Below, one piece after another: positions 45,575-53,663 of a stretch of 64,000 bases of DNA (positions are counted from its first letter, which is position 1; every line of letters begins with the position of its first letter). The position numbers and the translations under genes were made by a program. Location of the stretch: the NCBI GenBank assembly GCA_913052345.1, contig CAJXDR010000007.1, positions 1 to 64,000 on the forward strand, given 5' to 3'. This DNA comes from UBA4421 sp002470275 (GTDB lineage: Bacteria > Pseudomonadota > Gammaproteobacteria > Pseudomonadales > Azotimanducaceae). Below the pieces are notes generated by a model, which saw only the letters and a list, made by a program, of their open reading frames with translations, did not search any database and was not told the origin of the DNA.

Positions 45575-46441
45575 CTAGAGCTGCAGTTTTACGTTAGCCA
45601 AGTGCGCCTGCTGAGCCTCAGTAAGAGGGATGGAGCGGCGCGTCGATAAATCCATACGCAGCGCCATGGCCTGTCCTACCGCCACACAGCGGTCTGTGCT
45701 CACATCAAAAAGGCAGTGGACGAAACGGAGCAGTTTCGGTCCGTATTCGGCGACGCCCGATGCGATCACATACCGATGTCCGCCCAGGAGCAGGCCCCGA
45801 TAGCGTCGCCGAAACTCCACCACCACGCCACCATCCACGGTACTGGTATGTTGCTCCGGATCAAGCAGTCTCCAAAGGTGTGGTACCGCGTCTGAGATGT
45901 ATCCCATGTAGAGGTGGGGAAGCAGGTGCCCGTTGATATCGCAATGCGCGGGCTCTGCCAGACCCTTCCCAATAATTTGGAATCCTCTCTCCCTGGCCTG
46001 ATTGAGATTCAAATCGAAGAGATCGAGCTCTTCCGACAATCCTCGCGGCAGGGCATGCGCCAGTTCCTTGCTGTCTCTCTCTATCGCGCTCCAGGGCCCA
46101 TCAAGGCCTTCGAACTCTGCAATCATGGTGCAGGCAACGTCTCCTGAGCGCTCATTGACCAGTTCTGCAAGAAAGGCGCGCTCACTTCCTGCCCATGGCG
46201 CTGACACAGCATAAAAATATCCGCTCAGCGGGTCGGCGACCCTAGATTCACTTTGAAACCGGATGTGCTGACACCTTAGCGACGCCGTGAGATTCTGAGC
46301 AGCTTCGTCCTGCACAATTCCGGCATCGAGCAAGCCCACGGTGAGTGTCTGCCAGAGTTTTTCCTCACAAAAACGAACGTTTAAATGATCGTTCTCATCG
46401 CATTCCCAGCGGTTGACGCTCCCTCGAAAGCTCAGCGACAT
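45575..46441 (-). CDS. Double-hotdog acyl-CoA thioesterase-like protein
   Basis: A 288-residue protein made of two hotdog-like halves. The first half has NRWECDENDHLNVRFCEEKLWQTL, and the second ends in VEFRRRYRGLLLGGHRYVIASGVAEYGPKLLRFVHCLFD. The second half also carries DINGHLLPHLYMGYISDAVPHLW, the usual Asp/Asn-His active-site area of 4-hydroxybenzoyl-CoA thioesterase-like proteins. ATG 46441 follows GAGGGA. It likely hydrolyses acyl-CoA thioesters; chain length is unknown. Confidence 0.75.
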   Translation of the reverse strand: MSLSFRGSVNRWECDENDHLNVRFCEEKLWQTLTVGLLDAGIVQDEAAQNLTASLRCQHIRFQSESRVADPLSGYFYAVSAPWAGSERAFLAELVNERSGDVACTMIAEFEGLDGPWSAIERDSKELAHALPRGLSEELDLFDLNLNQARERGFQIIGKGLAEPAHCDINGHLLPHLYMGYISDAVPHLWRLLDPEQHTSTVDGGVVVEFRRRYRGLLLGGHRYVIASGVAEYGPKLLRFVHCLFDVSTDRCVAVGQAMALRMDLSTRRSIPLTEAQQAHLANVKLQL

Positions 46442-46464
46442 AGACGTTCCCTCAAAATCCCCAG

Positions 46465-47805
46465 CTAAATTCCCGTGACCAAGATGAGCAGTACGGCGGG
46501 CACCACGAGAAACCGAATAGAGCGGTACCAGATGGAGAACCAACGCTCACTGCCAACGGCCAGTTCATCCGCGCTGATGTTCGCGGGAAGACGCCAGGCC
46601 ACGAACAGGGCGATCAGCAACCCGCCCAGCGGAAGAAAAATTTGATTGGGCAGATAGTCCAACCAATGGTTCAGGGTCTGGCTACCGATCAGCACGCCCG
46701 CCCAAAAATTGTAGCTCAGGGCGCTGATCAAGCTCACGGCCATAATCAGCCCGCAGACCAAGGCGGTAGCGCGGCGACGCCCCAGGGATAAACGCTCCTC
46801 CGCCATACTGACCATGGGCTCGGTTAAACCCACCATGGACGTTACCGCCGCTACGGATAACAAGAGGAAGAAGGCAATGGCGACCCAAGGACCCCCGGAC
46901 ATCTGGGCGAAAGCCAAGGGTAGGGTGTTGAAAATCAGTCCGCTTCCCTGAGCCGGATCAAGACCGCCATGAAAGACCATGGGAAAGATCACCAACCCCG
47001 CCACCAGCGCAACCGCCGTATCCGCAGCGACAATAATCAAGGCAGAACGAGCTATGGAGATTTCCTTAGGCAGATAAGCGCCAAAAATCATCATCCCCGC
47101 CATGGCAACTCCGATGGAAAAAAACGCCTGGCCGAGAGCCGCAAGAAAGGTGTCCGGACCAACTTTTGAAAAGTCTGGTTGAAAGAGATATTGAATGGCC
47201 TCAGGCATGCCGCCAGCAAAGACGTTGTAGATCATCAGCATCAGCAACAGAGCAAAGAGCGTGGGCATAAGCACCTTCACCGCACGCTCGATACCCTTTT
47301 CTAATCCGGCGCTGAGAATCAAACCCGTTAACGAAAGCGCGATGAAACTCCATAGGCCCAGCCGCGTTGGGGAGGCAAGCAGCGCATCAAAGGTGGCGGC
47401 AGCATCTGCACCTGTTTGCGCAGCGACCGCCCCGTTCAATGCCAGAAAACAATAGTAAAGCACCCAGCCCGCAACCACTGCGTAGACGGTCATAATGGAA
47501 AACGCCGTGAGCTGATTCAGATAGCCGATGCCGGCCCATCGCTGGCTTAATCCTCCCTCGAGCGCAACGTTTGCAACGGCGCGCACGGGCGCCATCCCGC
47601 CCCGCCGACCCACTAGCAGTTCCGCCATCAGGATAGGAACCCCAATCACGAAGGCACAGGCGAGATAAATAATAACAAAGGCCGAACCACCGTTTTCCCC
47701 GGTGACGTAGGGAAAGCGCCAAATATTGCCGAGCCCAACGGCAAATCCAATCGAAGCGAGCAGAAACGCCCCTCGCGACCCCCACTGACGATTGGCTGCA
47801 ACCAT
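46465..47805 (-). CDS. Neurotransmitter:sodium symporter (NSS/SNF) family transporter
   Basis: A 446-residue Na+-dependent amino-acid-type transporter (LeuT fold). The N-terminal signature RGAFLLASIGFAVGLGNIWRFPYVTGENGGSAFVIIYL is diagnostic. There are 11-12 helices. The substrate is probably an amino acid. A Na+-pumping NQR is encoded in the same window, which fits a Na+-driven lifestyle. GAGGAG precedes the ATG. Confidence 0.93.
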   Translation of the reverse strand: MVAANRQWGSRGAFLLASIGFAVGLGNIWRFPYVTGENGGSAFVIIYLACAFVIGVPILMAELLVGRRGGMAPVRAVANVALEGGLSQRWAGIGYLNQLTAFSIMTVYAVVAGWVLYYCFLALNGAVAAQTGADAAATFDALLASPTRLGLWSFIALSLTGLILSAGLEKGIERAVKVLMPTLFALLLMLMIYNVFAGGMPEAIQYLFQPDFSKVGPDTFLAALGQAFFSIGVAMAGMMIFGAYLPKEISIARSALIIVAADTAVALVAGLVIFPMVFHGGLDPAQGSGLIFNTLPLAFAQMSGGPWVAIAFFLLLSVAAVTSMVGLTEPMVSMAEERLSLGRRRATALVCGLIMAVSLISALSYNFWAGVLIGSQTLNHWLDYLPNQIFLPLGGLLIALFVAWRLPANISADELAVGSERWFSIWYRSIRFLVVPAVLLILVTGI

Positions 47806-47898
47806 TACTTACGCTCCTCTTCGCATTCCACGCCTAAGCAGGGAGTACCCTGCCCTGCTGGCCCTCACCTGAACACCCAATGCCGCAGCCTTTCATGT

Positions 47899-49251
47899 TC
47901 ACGGATTTTGATTGATCGGCGCGATTTCAAAACCCGCACGGCGTGCAAGCAAGTAGCACAGGACGCCGATCACGACCAAGCCGAGGGCCAACAAGCCCTC
48001 AACGGGTCTGGCCTGAACCAAATAAAACAGGGTCCAAGAAATAACCCCAGCAAAAACGAGCATAGGCAAGGGATACCAGGGTAAGCGGAAGGGTCGCACA
48101 AGATCTGGCTCACGATATCGCAGCACCCCAAGGCCGATAACCGTAAGGAGTGAATTAAACGCAAGAATCGCCCCTGAAAATACGATGATGCTTTCAAAGG
48201 TAGCCGTTAGTATCATCACTAGCGTCAGCCCAGTTTGCAGCAAGATTGCGTTCCCAGGTACGTCGTGGGCATTAGTTTGCCCCAGCCACGAGAAGGCCTT
48301 GAAATCCTCGCCCATCACCTGCAGCGCTCTGGGCCCGGCCAGCAACATTGCACTAACGGTTGAAATTAGCAGAAATCCGAGCATCAGAGACGTTGCTTGG
48401 GCGCCCAATGGACCAAAGGCGTAATTCGCAACCACATAGCCGATTTCTATCTTTCCAGCCATCTCCTCCATTGGCGCTAGGCCTAAAAAAGTGATGTGCA
48501 GCGCCAAATAGAGCAGGGCAACCACCCCGGTACCGACAATCAGAATCCTCGGAATGGATCGTGAAGGGTTGTCGAGTTCGCCACTTAAATAGGTTGCGGC
48601 ATTCCAACCCGTATAGGCGTAATTCACGAAGATAAGACCCACGGCAAAGCCAGTGCTGCTCATCAACGTTAGATCGGATGCGGTTGGCGACCAGGTGACA
48701 GGCTGTACCGAATCAGTAAACCCCCAGGCCAATGCCATAAAACATAAAATCAGCGCGATCTTGGCGGAGGTAAAGATTTGCTGGAAGAGCCCACTGCCTC
48801 CGCGACTCCTCAGGTGGATTCCTCCAATCAACACGACCACAACGCAGCCCAATAGGGTGGCGGGAAGGTCAGGAAAGACTGCCTGAATATAGGTGGCTCC
48901 GGTAATCGCCGCGGCTGCCGTTGGCGCAGAAAAACCAACCGTCACCGAGATCCAACCGGACGTGAAGCCCGCACCGGGATGATAGATGCGCCCCAGGAAA
49001 TGATACTCGCCACCGGATCGCGGAAGCGCCGTTGCTAATTCCGCATAACAAAGCGCGCCACAAAGTGCGACCAGGGCACCAACGGACCAGAGCAGCAGGA
49101 TGACAAAGGGGCTTTGGATGTCCAGTAACTGAAATCCCAGGCTGGTGAACACCCCGGTGCCGACCATGTTCGCAATAACTAACATTATCGCCGTTCGTGA
49201 GGAGAAAAAGCTGGGAGACTGGGGCATCCTAGGCACTCGGTTCTGCTTCAT
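47899..49251 (-). CDS. APC-family amino-acid permease
   Basis: An amino acid/polyamine permease with about 12 helices. The first helix carries AIMLVIANMVGTGVFTSLGFQLL, and GGEYHFLGRIYHPGAGFTSGWISVTVGFSAP follows. The frame is open to an ATG at 49335, but a start there would leave only four bases to the divergent GNAT gene. ATG 49251 (MKQNRVPRMPQSPSFF) or 49263 is more likely and gives about 450 residues. The substrate is unknown. Confidence 0.87.
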   Translation of the reverse strand: MKQNRVPRMPQSPSFFSSRTAIMLVIANMVGTGVFTSLGFQLLDIQSPFVILLLWSVGALVALCGALCYAELATALPRSGGEYHFLGRIYHPGAGFTSGWISVTVGFSAPTAAAAITGATYIQAVFPDLPATLLGCVVVVLIGGIHLRSRGGSGLFQQIFTSAKIALILCFMALAWGFTDSVQPVTWSPTASDLTLMSSTGFAVGLIFVNYAYTGWNAATYLSGELDNPSRSIPRILIVGTGVVALLYLALHITFLGLAPMEEMAGKIEIGYVVANYAFGPLGAQATSLMLGFLLISTVSAMLLAGPRALQVMGEDFKAFSWLGQTNAHDVPGNAILLQTGLTLVMILTATFESIIVFSGAILAFNSLLTVIGLGVLRYREPDLVRPFRLPWYPLPMLVFAGVISWTLFYLVQARPVEGLLALGLVVIGVLCYLLARRAGFEIAPINQNP

Positions 49252-49339
49252 AAGTTGGCCCATCAACGCATCTACTGATTCAACCACATCAGCAGCATGC
49301 CTCGACGGTGGTCCAGCAGGGGTTAAGGGGTTCAAGGTT

Positions 49340-49834
49340 ATGACGATAAATGAATTAGCAACGGAATCAAACTACAGCATCAGACCCGCTACGGAGGCGG
49401 ATCGCGAGGGCCTGCACGAACTTGTTCCGCTGCTCGCGGATTTTGATATTCCGCCTAACCGTCGCGCTGAACACCTATGGCAGGGTGATGCGCAAACCGT
49501 AGACCGGTTCTTCAGCGGCGAGGACCCTCACGTCGCCATAGATGTGGCCGCAACGGCTGATAACGTTTTATTGGGCTTGGCCATCACGCGTATCGGGGAA
49601 GAACTTCTTAGCCACACACCAAGCGCTCACCTGGAAGCCTTAGTTGTCGCCCCAACGGCTCGCGGCCTGGGTTTGGGTAGAAAGCTCCTCGCGACCAGCG
49701 AAGCGCGAGCCCGATCCAGCGGCGCCGAATCGCTAACGCTGCACGTATTCAATCGAAACCAACGGGCCAAGTCCCTGTATGCGGACGCAGGGTTTGATCA
49801 GGAACTCATCAGAGCGATTAAATGGCTTACCTAG
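49340..49834 (+). CDS. GNAT-family N-acetyltransferase
   Basis: A 164-residue acetyltransferase. SIRPATEADREGLHELVPLLA opens the fold, and ALVVAPTARGLGLGRKLLATSEARARSSGAESLTLHVFNRNQRAKSLYADAGF is the acetyl-CoA-binding core with the RxLGLG loop. The ATG at 49340 has AAGG just upstream. The target is unknown. It runs divergent from the APC permease gene. Confidence 0.88.
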   Translation: MTINELATESNYSIRPATEADREGLHELVPLLADFDIPPNRRAEHLWQGDAQTVDRFFSGEDPHVAIDVAATADNVLLGLAITRIGEELLSHTPSAHLEALVVAPTARGLGLGRKLLATSEARARSSGAESLTLHVFNRNQRAKSLYADAGFDQELIRAIKWLT

Positions 49835-49838
49835 CCCT

Positions 49839-50636
49839 TCAGGTCGCCCTATAGTTCCCGGGACGTTTCTCGAAGAAGGCCTCTATCGCCTCCATGTGAT
49901 CGGGTTCCGCATGGCAGACCGCTTGAAAAGACGCAGACTTATCCAGCAATTGATCCAAGGAAGCCCCTTGGCTTGCGCGCAGAAGCTGTTTCGTTAGCCT
50001 TACGGCATGGGGTGGATTCGCCGCAATAGCGGCTGCCAGTTGCTGGGCGCGCGCCACCAGGGCTTCGGGTTCTACCACCTCCGAGACCAAACCCATGCTA
50101 AGTGCGTCTGCGGCCTGCACCGGCTCTCCGGTAAAGGCCATGAGGCTGGCATTGGAGTGGCCCACCACGCGCGGCAGGAACCAAGCGCCACCGTCTCCCG
50201 GGATCAGGCCTAGTTTGGCGAAACTCTCCGCAAACATTGCTCGAGAGCTCGCGATGCGAATATCACACATGGTTGCTAGGTCGCACCCGGCACCCACTGC
50301 GGGGCCGTTCACCGCTGCAATTATAGGCACGTTGAGCGCGTAAACGGCCCGCGGAATCCGTTGAATGCCATGCCGATAGGCCTCGGCCTGATCAAAGGGG
50401 TCACCACTGAACATGCCGGTACGATCCCTCATATCCTTTACGTTTCCTCCAGCACAGAAAGCAGAGCCCTCGCCGGTCAAGACCACCGCGCGAACGGACA
50501 TATCGTTGTTGATGTCAGTGCAGGTTTGCTCGATATCATCAAACTGCTCGGGACCGGTCAGCGCATTCCTCGTTTCCGGGCTGGACATGGTGAGCGTGAG
50601 TACATGTTCTTCTTGGCTGCGGCGTAAAAACGGCAT
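49839..50636 (-). CDS. Enoyl-CoA hydratase/isomerase (crotonase) family, PaaG-like
   Basis: A 265-residue crotonase-fold protein. The oxyanion regions FCAGGNVKDM and GPAVGAGCDLATMCDIRIAS are present. The first catalytic Glu of classical hydratases is Asp here (GAGCDL). The loop SFAKLGLIPGDGGAWFLPR matches the PaaG type, in which an Asp in this loop serves isomerisation. A hydratase activity is therefore less likely than isomerase or ring-epoxide chemistry. The substrate is not determined. Confidence 0.85.
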   Translation of the reverse strand: MPFLRRSQEEHVLTLTMSSPETRNALTGPEQFDDIEQTCTDINNDMSVRAVVLTGEGSAFCAGGNVKDMRDRTGMFSGDPFDQAEAYRHGIQRIPRAVYALNVPIIAAVNGPAVGAGCDLATMCDIRIASSRAMFAESFAKLGLIPGDGGAWFLPRVVGHSNASLMAFTGEPVQAADALSMGLVSEVVEPEALVARAQQLAAAIAANPPHAVRLTKQLLRASQGASLDQLLDKSASFQAVCHAEPDHMEAIEAFFEKRPGNYRAT

Positions 50637-50772
50637 CGTTGATCCTCGGCTATGCGATTGGCTGCTGAAACAAAATTTCGCCAGAGTCTGCGCAACTGAG
50701 TCGCCTTTCGCAAGTCAGCGCCTAGGCGGCCAGACAGTGCTAAATTGTGCTGATGCAGAGAAGAGTGAATCC

Positions 50773-51372
50773 ATGATCTCATCCGAAGACCTGAGCTGTC
50801 TGGTGCTTTGCGGCGGCCAGGGCAGCCGCTTGGGCCACGCCGACAAGCCCCTGTTGGAATTCAACCGCGAGGGCCAATCAAAACCCATGGTAGATCATGT
50901 CTTGGCCACCCTACCTAAGCACACGCCGACACTGATCAGCGCAAACCGCAATCACCAGCGCTATGCCAGGCGGGGCAAGGTCGTGGGAGACGATGAATGC
51001 GATCTGCAGGTTTTCGGACCCTTGGCTGGCGTTTACGCTGCGCTTCGGCAGCTCGACAGCCCCTGGCTGCTGGTCTGCCCCGGAGACATGCCCCTACTAC
51101 CACAGGGTTGGTATGAGCCCCTACTGGCAACCCATCCGGAACAGGCGACCCTGCTGCATGACGGCCAGCGCCTCCAGCCCCTCCTCTGCTGCCTACCCCA
51201 ACAGGCAAGCGCCTCCCTCAGGCGTTATCTCGAGGAAGGAAAGTACAGCGTAAAGGCTTGGTTAAAACAGATTGGCGCAGCGGTTGTGCCCGCTCACGGA
51301 TCCGTAACGGCAAATGCACGTTACTATCAAAACATCAACAGTCCCGAGGACTGGTATCGAGCCAGCCCCTAG
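50773..51372 (+). CDS. mobA: Molybdenum cofactor guanylyltransferase MobA
   Basis: Attaches GMP to molybdopterin for enzymes of the DMSO reductase family. The 199-residue product, from ATG 50773, has the nucleotide loop LVLCGGQGSRLGHADKPLLEF, central LVCPGDMPLLP with the metal Asp, and length normal for MobA. It is the second molybdopterin nucleotidyltransferase in the window; the mocA-like one at 14130 should make the cytosine form. The gene converges with the DUF7009 gene, overlapping by four bases. Confidence 0.9.
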   Translation: MISSEDLSCLVLCGGQGSRLGHADKPLLEFNREGQSKPMVDHVLATLPKHTPTLISANRNHQRYARRGKVVGDDECDLQVFGPLAGVYAALRQLDSPWLLVCPGDMPLLPQGWYEPLLATHPEQATLLHDGQRLQPLLCCLPQQASASLRRYLEEGKYSVKAWLKQIGAAVVPAHGSVTANARYYQNINSPEDWYRASP

Positions 51373-51743
51373 CACTGTTTGGGATTTGGGAAGGTGTCTA
51401 GGTGTTCCTCGCCCGCACGCGGCTGCACACAATCAAAGTCTTTTTCTATCATCAGCCTCAGCGGCCCGGACGCTAGGCCACTTTCTCCGCCCACGGTGGT
51501 CTCCTCTGAATTGGACCAGGCCCTCAGCAGCGTCGACGGCACCGTGACGTTCAGCGCATAGTGGTCATCAAGCCGAGAAAAGCGCGCTTCCACCCCACCG
51601 TCGCCCGGGCAAAGTGAATACCTGAGTTCTTCTCCGCCAGGGAAGTGCGTGCACTCGGCCACACGCTCCCCTATGGCAAGGGTTTCGGTTTCGCTCACGG
51701 TCAGTCGAAGCCGAAGCGAATCGCCGAGTATGCGCAATTTCAT
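51369..51743 (-). CDS. DUF7009 family protein
   Basis: A 124-residue protein opening MKLRILGDSLRLRLTVSETE, which matches my recollection of the DUF7009 group of small conserved hypothetical proteins. It has a likely beta-rich fold and no recognised catalytic motif. Seven bases separate it from the bfr stop on the same strand upstream, so it may be transcribed with bfr. Function unknown. Confidence 0.75.
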   Translation of the reverse strand: MKLRILGDSLRLRLTVSETETLAIGERVAECTHFPGGEELRYSLCPGDGGVEARFSRLDDHYALNVTVPSTLLRAWSNSEETTVGGESGLASGPLRLMIEKDFDCVQPRAGEEHLDTFPNPKQC

Positions 51744-51750
51744 TTAGTCT

Positions 51751-52227
51751 CTATCCGTCCCCGATTTGAGACTGAATGTAGTTCTCCACCCCAGTTTTTT
51801 CAATCAGCTGAAGCTGAGTTTCCAGCCAGTCAACATGTTCTTCCTCGGAGGCCAAGATGTCGCGAAGTAGCTGTCGGGTTACGAAGTCCTGGCATCCCTC
51901 ACAGTGAGCAACGCCCTCTCGAAGGTCAGGCAGTGCAATCATTTCCAGGGCAAGATCGCATTCCAGGATCTCTCTCACATTCTGGCCGATCATAAGCTTG
52001 CCTAAGTCCTGAAGATTGGGCAGCCCGTCTAGAAAGAGAATGCGCTCTATTAGCGCGTCAGCGTGCTTCATTTCGTCCACTGACTCGCCCATTTCGTATT
52101 TTCCGAGCCGCTTTAAGCCCCAATCATCCAGCATCTTTGAATGCAGGAAATACTGGTTGATGGCCGTCAGTTCGTTTTTGAGCACCTTGTTAAGGCATTC
52201 GATGACCTTAGGATCTAAAGACTTCAT
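51751..52227 (-). CDS. bfr: Bacterioferritin
   Basis: A haem-containing iron-storage protein of 158 residues that forms 24-subunit cages. It closely follows E. coli Bfr. Ferroxidase ligands are visible: Glu19 in KNELTAINQYFLH, Glu52 and His55 in DEMKHADALIERILFLDGLPNLQDLGKL, Glu95, and Glu128/His131 in ASEEEHVDWLE. Met53 is the haem axial ligand. It is divergent from bfd, with Fur-box-like sequences between them. Confidence 0.97.
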   Translation of the reverse strand: MKSLDPKVIECLNKVLKNELTAINQYFLHSKMLDDWGLKRLGKYEMGESVDEMKHADALIERILFLDGLPNLQDLGKLMIGQNVREILECDLALEMIALPDLREGVAHCEGCQDFVTRQLLRDILASEEEHVDWLETQLQLIEKTGVENYIQSQIGDG

Positions 52228-52315
52228 CCATTCTTCCTAGCGTTGAGTTAGTAGGATGTTGCCTAAAATCGCGCCCAAAGACAAACAAAAATTTCCGTAA
52301 CTTACTGATTTATAA

Positions 52316-52330
52316 CGATAATTATTCTCA
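52316..52330. promoter_or_regulatory. Fur box between bfr and bfd
   Basis: CGATAATTATTCTCA matches the 7-1-7 Fur consensus TGATAATnATTATCA at 12 of its 14 defined positions. It lies 89 bases upstream of bfr and about 105 upstream of bfd, so it may control both divergent genes in response to iron. Binding is inferred. Confidence 0.72.
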
Positions 52331-52386
52331 ATAGCATGCTATTCCCAAGCAAAAACGGGTCTCATTGTGAAAAACGTATTGCTACC

Positions 52387-52405
52387 GAGAATGATTTGCA
52401 TTTAG
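52387..52405. promoter_or_regulatory. Possible second Fur box near bfd
   Basis: GAGAATGATTTGCATTTAG shares 12 of 19 positions with the classic GATAATGATAATCATTATC, with a strong left half and a CATT right half. It lies 30 bases before the bfd start, where it could block the promoter. Weaker than the first site. Confidence 0.45.
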
Positions 52406-52434
52406 AATACCATCTCTAAAAAGGGGTGTGCTCA

Positions 52435-52656
52435 ATGTATATCTGCCTGTGCAATGCTGTGACCGATCAAGACATCTCAGATGCCGTGCAATCTGGCGCA
52501 AAGACGTTTAGTCAGGTTCAGAGTCAGCTTGCCGTCAGCACCGGCTGCGGACGCTGCGAGCCCATGGCTCAGGCAATTTTGGCACAAACCCTTGCCGGTG
52601 AAGATGCCCTGGGCCGACGCCCCCATAATCTGGCCGACCTCGTCTACGCTGCTTAA
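52435..52656 (+). CDS. bfd: Bacterioferritin-associated ferredoxin
   Basis: A 73-residue [2Fe-2S] protein that reduces the bacterioferritin core to mobilise iron. The cluster cysteines are at 4, 6, 38 and 41 (CLC and CGRC), the usual Bfd spacing. ATG 52435 is preferred, with AAGGGG upstream. It is divergent from bfr and followed after 98 bases by the GrdB-like gene on the same strand, with which it may share a transcript. Confidence 0.95.
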   Translation: MYICLCNAVTDQDISDAVQSGAKTFSQVQSQLAVSTGCGRCEPMAQAILAQTLAGEDALGRRPHNLADLVYAA

Positions 52657-52754
52657 GTCTGCAGCCCTCCCCCGCCAAAAATGCGCTCAAAGTGCTCGGG
52701 ACACCGATCACAGATTGTGTTCCAATTTAATCAACTCACCTACCGGAATGCCCG

Positions 52755-53636
52755 TTGTCCCTGAACCAGCCGGTCGACTATATCGAGCGTACGCGCACAC
52801 TTTACGAATCTCTTAGCTACCCGCCCTACGGCTGGGTAAGAAGCGACAGCGCCGTACCCCTTGCCGTATCCACCAAACCTGGAAAAGAATGCCGAGTGGC
52901 GCTCATCGGTTCTGGCGGAATATATGCTCGTGGGCAGATTGCCTTTCACCATAAGGACGACATCAGTTTTCGGATCATTGACCCGAATACGTCCATAGCT
53001 GATCTCAGGGTCACGCATTTCGCCTATGATATGACCTCAGCCCGTCAAGACATCAATTGTGTTCTGCCACTGGAACCCCTTAGACACCTGCAGACAGAGG
53101 GCACAATCGCTGACTTGACGGTCTATACGCTTATGGGCGGTATCTACTCCAGCCGACGCGTGACCGAAACCTTGGCACCCGCGTTGACCGCAACTCTGAT
53201 TCAGGACGAGGTAGACCTGGCCATTCTTGTACCGGTCTGACCCGTCTGCCATCAGTCCGTCGGACTGATCGCACGGAACTTGGAGAGCCAGGGCATCCCC
53301 ACGGTCTGTCTTTCCAGCGCCAGAACCATATCTGCTGCTGTGATGCCGCCAAGAACGCTCTTCATCGACTACCCCCTAGGCCAAACCGCAGGCAGAGCCC
53401 ATCACTGCACAGAACAACAGATGATTCTGAAGACTGCGCTGAGAGCCCTCGAGGAAATGAACAGGAGCGGTGACATTTGGGACCTCCCCCTGGCATGGCC
53501 CGAGGGACCCGGCTGGAAAGAGAACGCCATGACCCAGGACGATCGCCTTGAGCGGCATGCGTTCCCCCAGTACCAGTTTTCAGAGGATGCCACTGTGGCT
53601 TCCCCATCCTGTCCTACCTGCCGGTTCCTGGACTAG
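52755..53636 (+). CDS. GrdB-like selenoprotein, TGA at 53238-53240 read as selenocysteine
   Basis: A 293-residue protein when the single in-frame TGA is read as selenocysteine (residue 162). Both sides are in the same frame with no other stop, and both look like one family: glycine/sarcosine/betaine reductase selenoprotein B-like. The N-terminal part has PVDYIERTRTLY and VALIGSGGIY. The TGA falls in LAILVPV-U-PVCHQSVGLIAR, so the residue would form a UPVC redox motif. The protein ends in SPSCPTCRFLD, a second Cys pair. A SECIS-like hairpin follows the TGA. The start is uncertain: TTG at 52755 with a weak CGGA site, as an in-frame TAA lies at 52728. It is shorter than clostridial GrdB, and no grdA/C/D/E or trxAB genes are near, so glycine reductase function is not implied. 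If the TGA is a real stop, this is a broken gene. Confidence 0.82.
53241..53273 (+). promoter_or_regulatory. Bacterial SECIS element (bSECIS) after the TGA
   Basis: ATCAGTCC (53251-53258) pairs perfectly with GGACTGAT (53262-53269) around a GUC loop (53259-53261). A C:C mismatch, then TGC/GCA (53247-53249 with 53271-53273), extends the stem downward. The apical loop begins with G and lies 18 nt after the TGA. Published bSECIS rules require a G in the first two loop bases and 16-37 nt from UGA. The GU in the loop matches the SelB-contacting bases of E. coli fdhF. Confidence 0.83.
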
Positions 53637-53663
53637 CCGAGCATCACCTGACGGTCCGGCCTC

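Noticed and set aside
53230..53280. A frameshift or pseudogene at the TGA in the GrdB-like gene
   Set aside because: The frame does not shift; only one stop interrupts it, exactly at the redox position, and a bSECIS hairpin follows. Read-through is the better explanation, though a plain nonsense mutation is not formally excluded.
53280..53636. A separate 118-codon gene after the TGA
   Set aside because: It is in the same frame as the upstream GrdB-like frame, starts with TTG (no ribosome site), and its sequence continues the family. It is the C-terminal part of one gene read through TGA.
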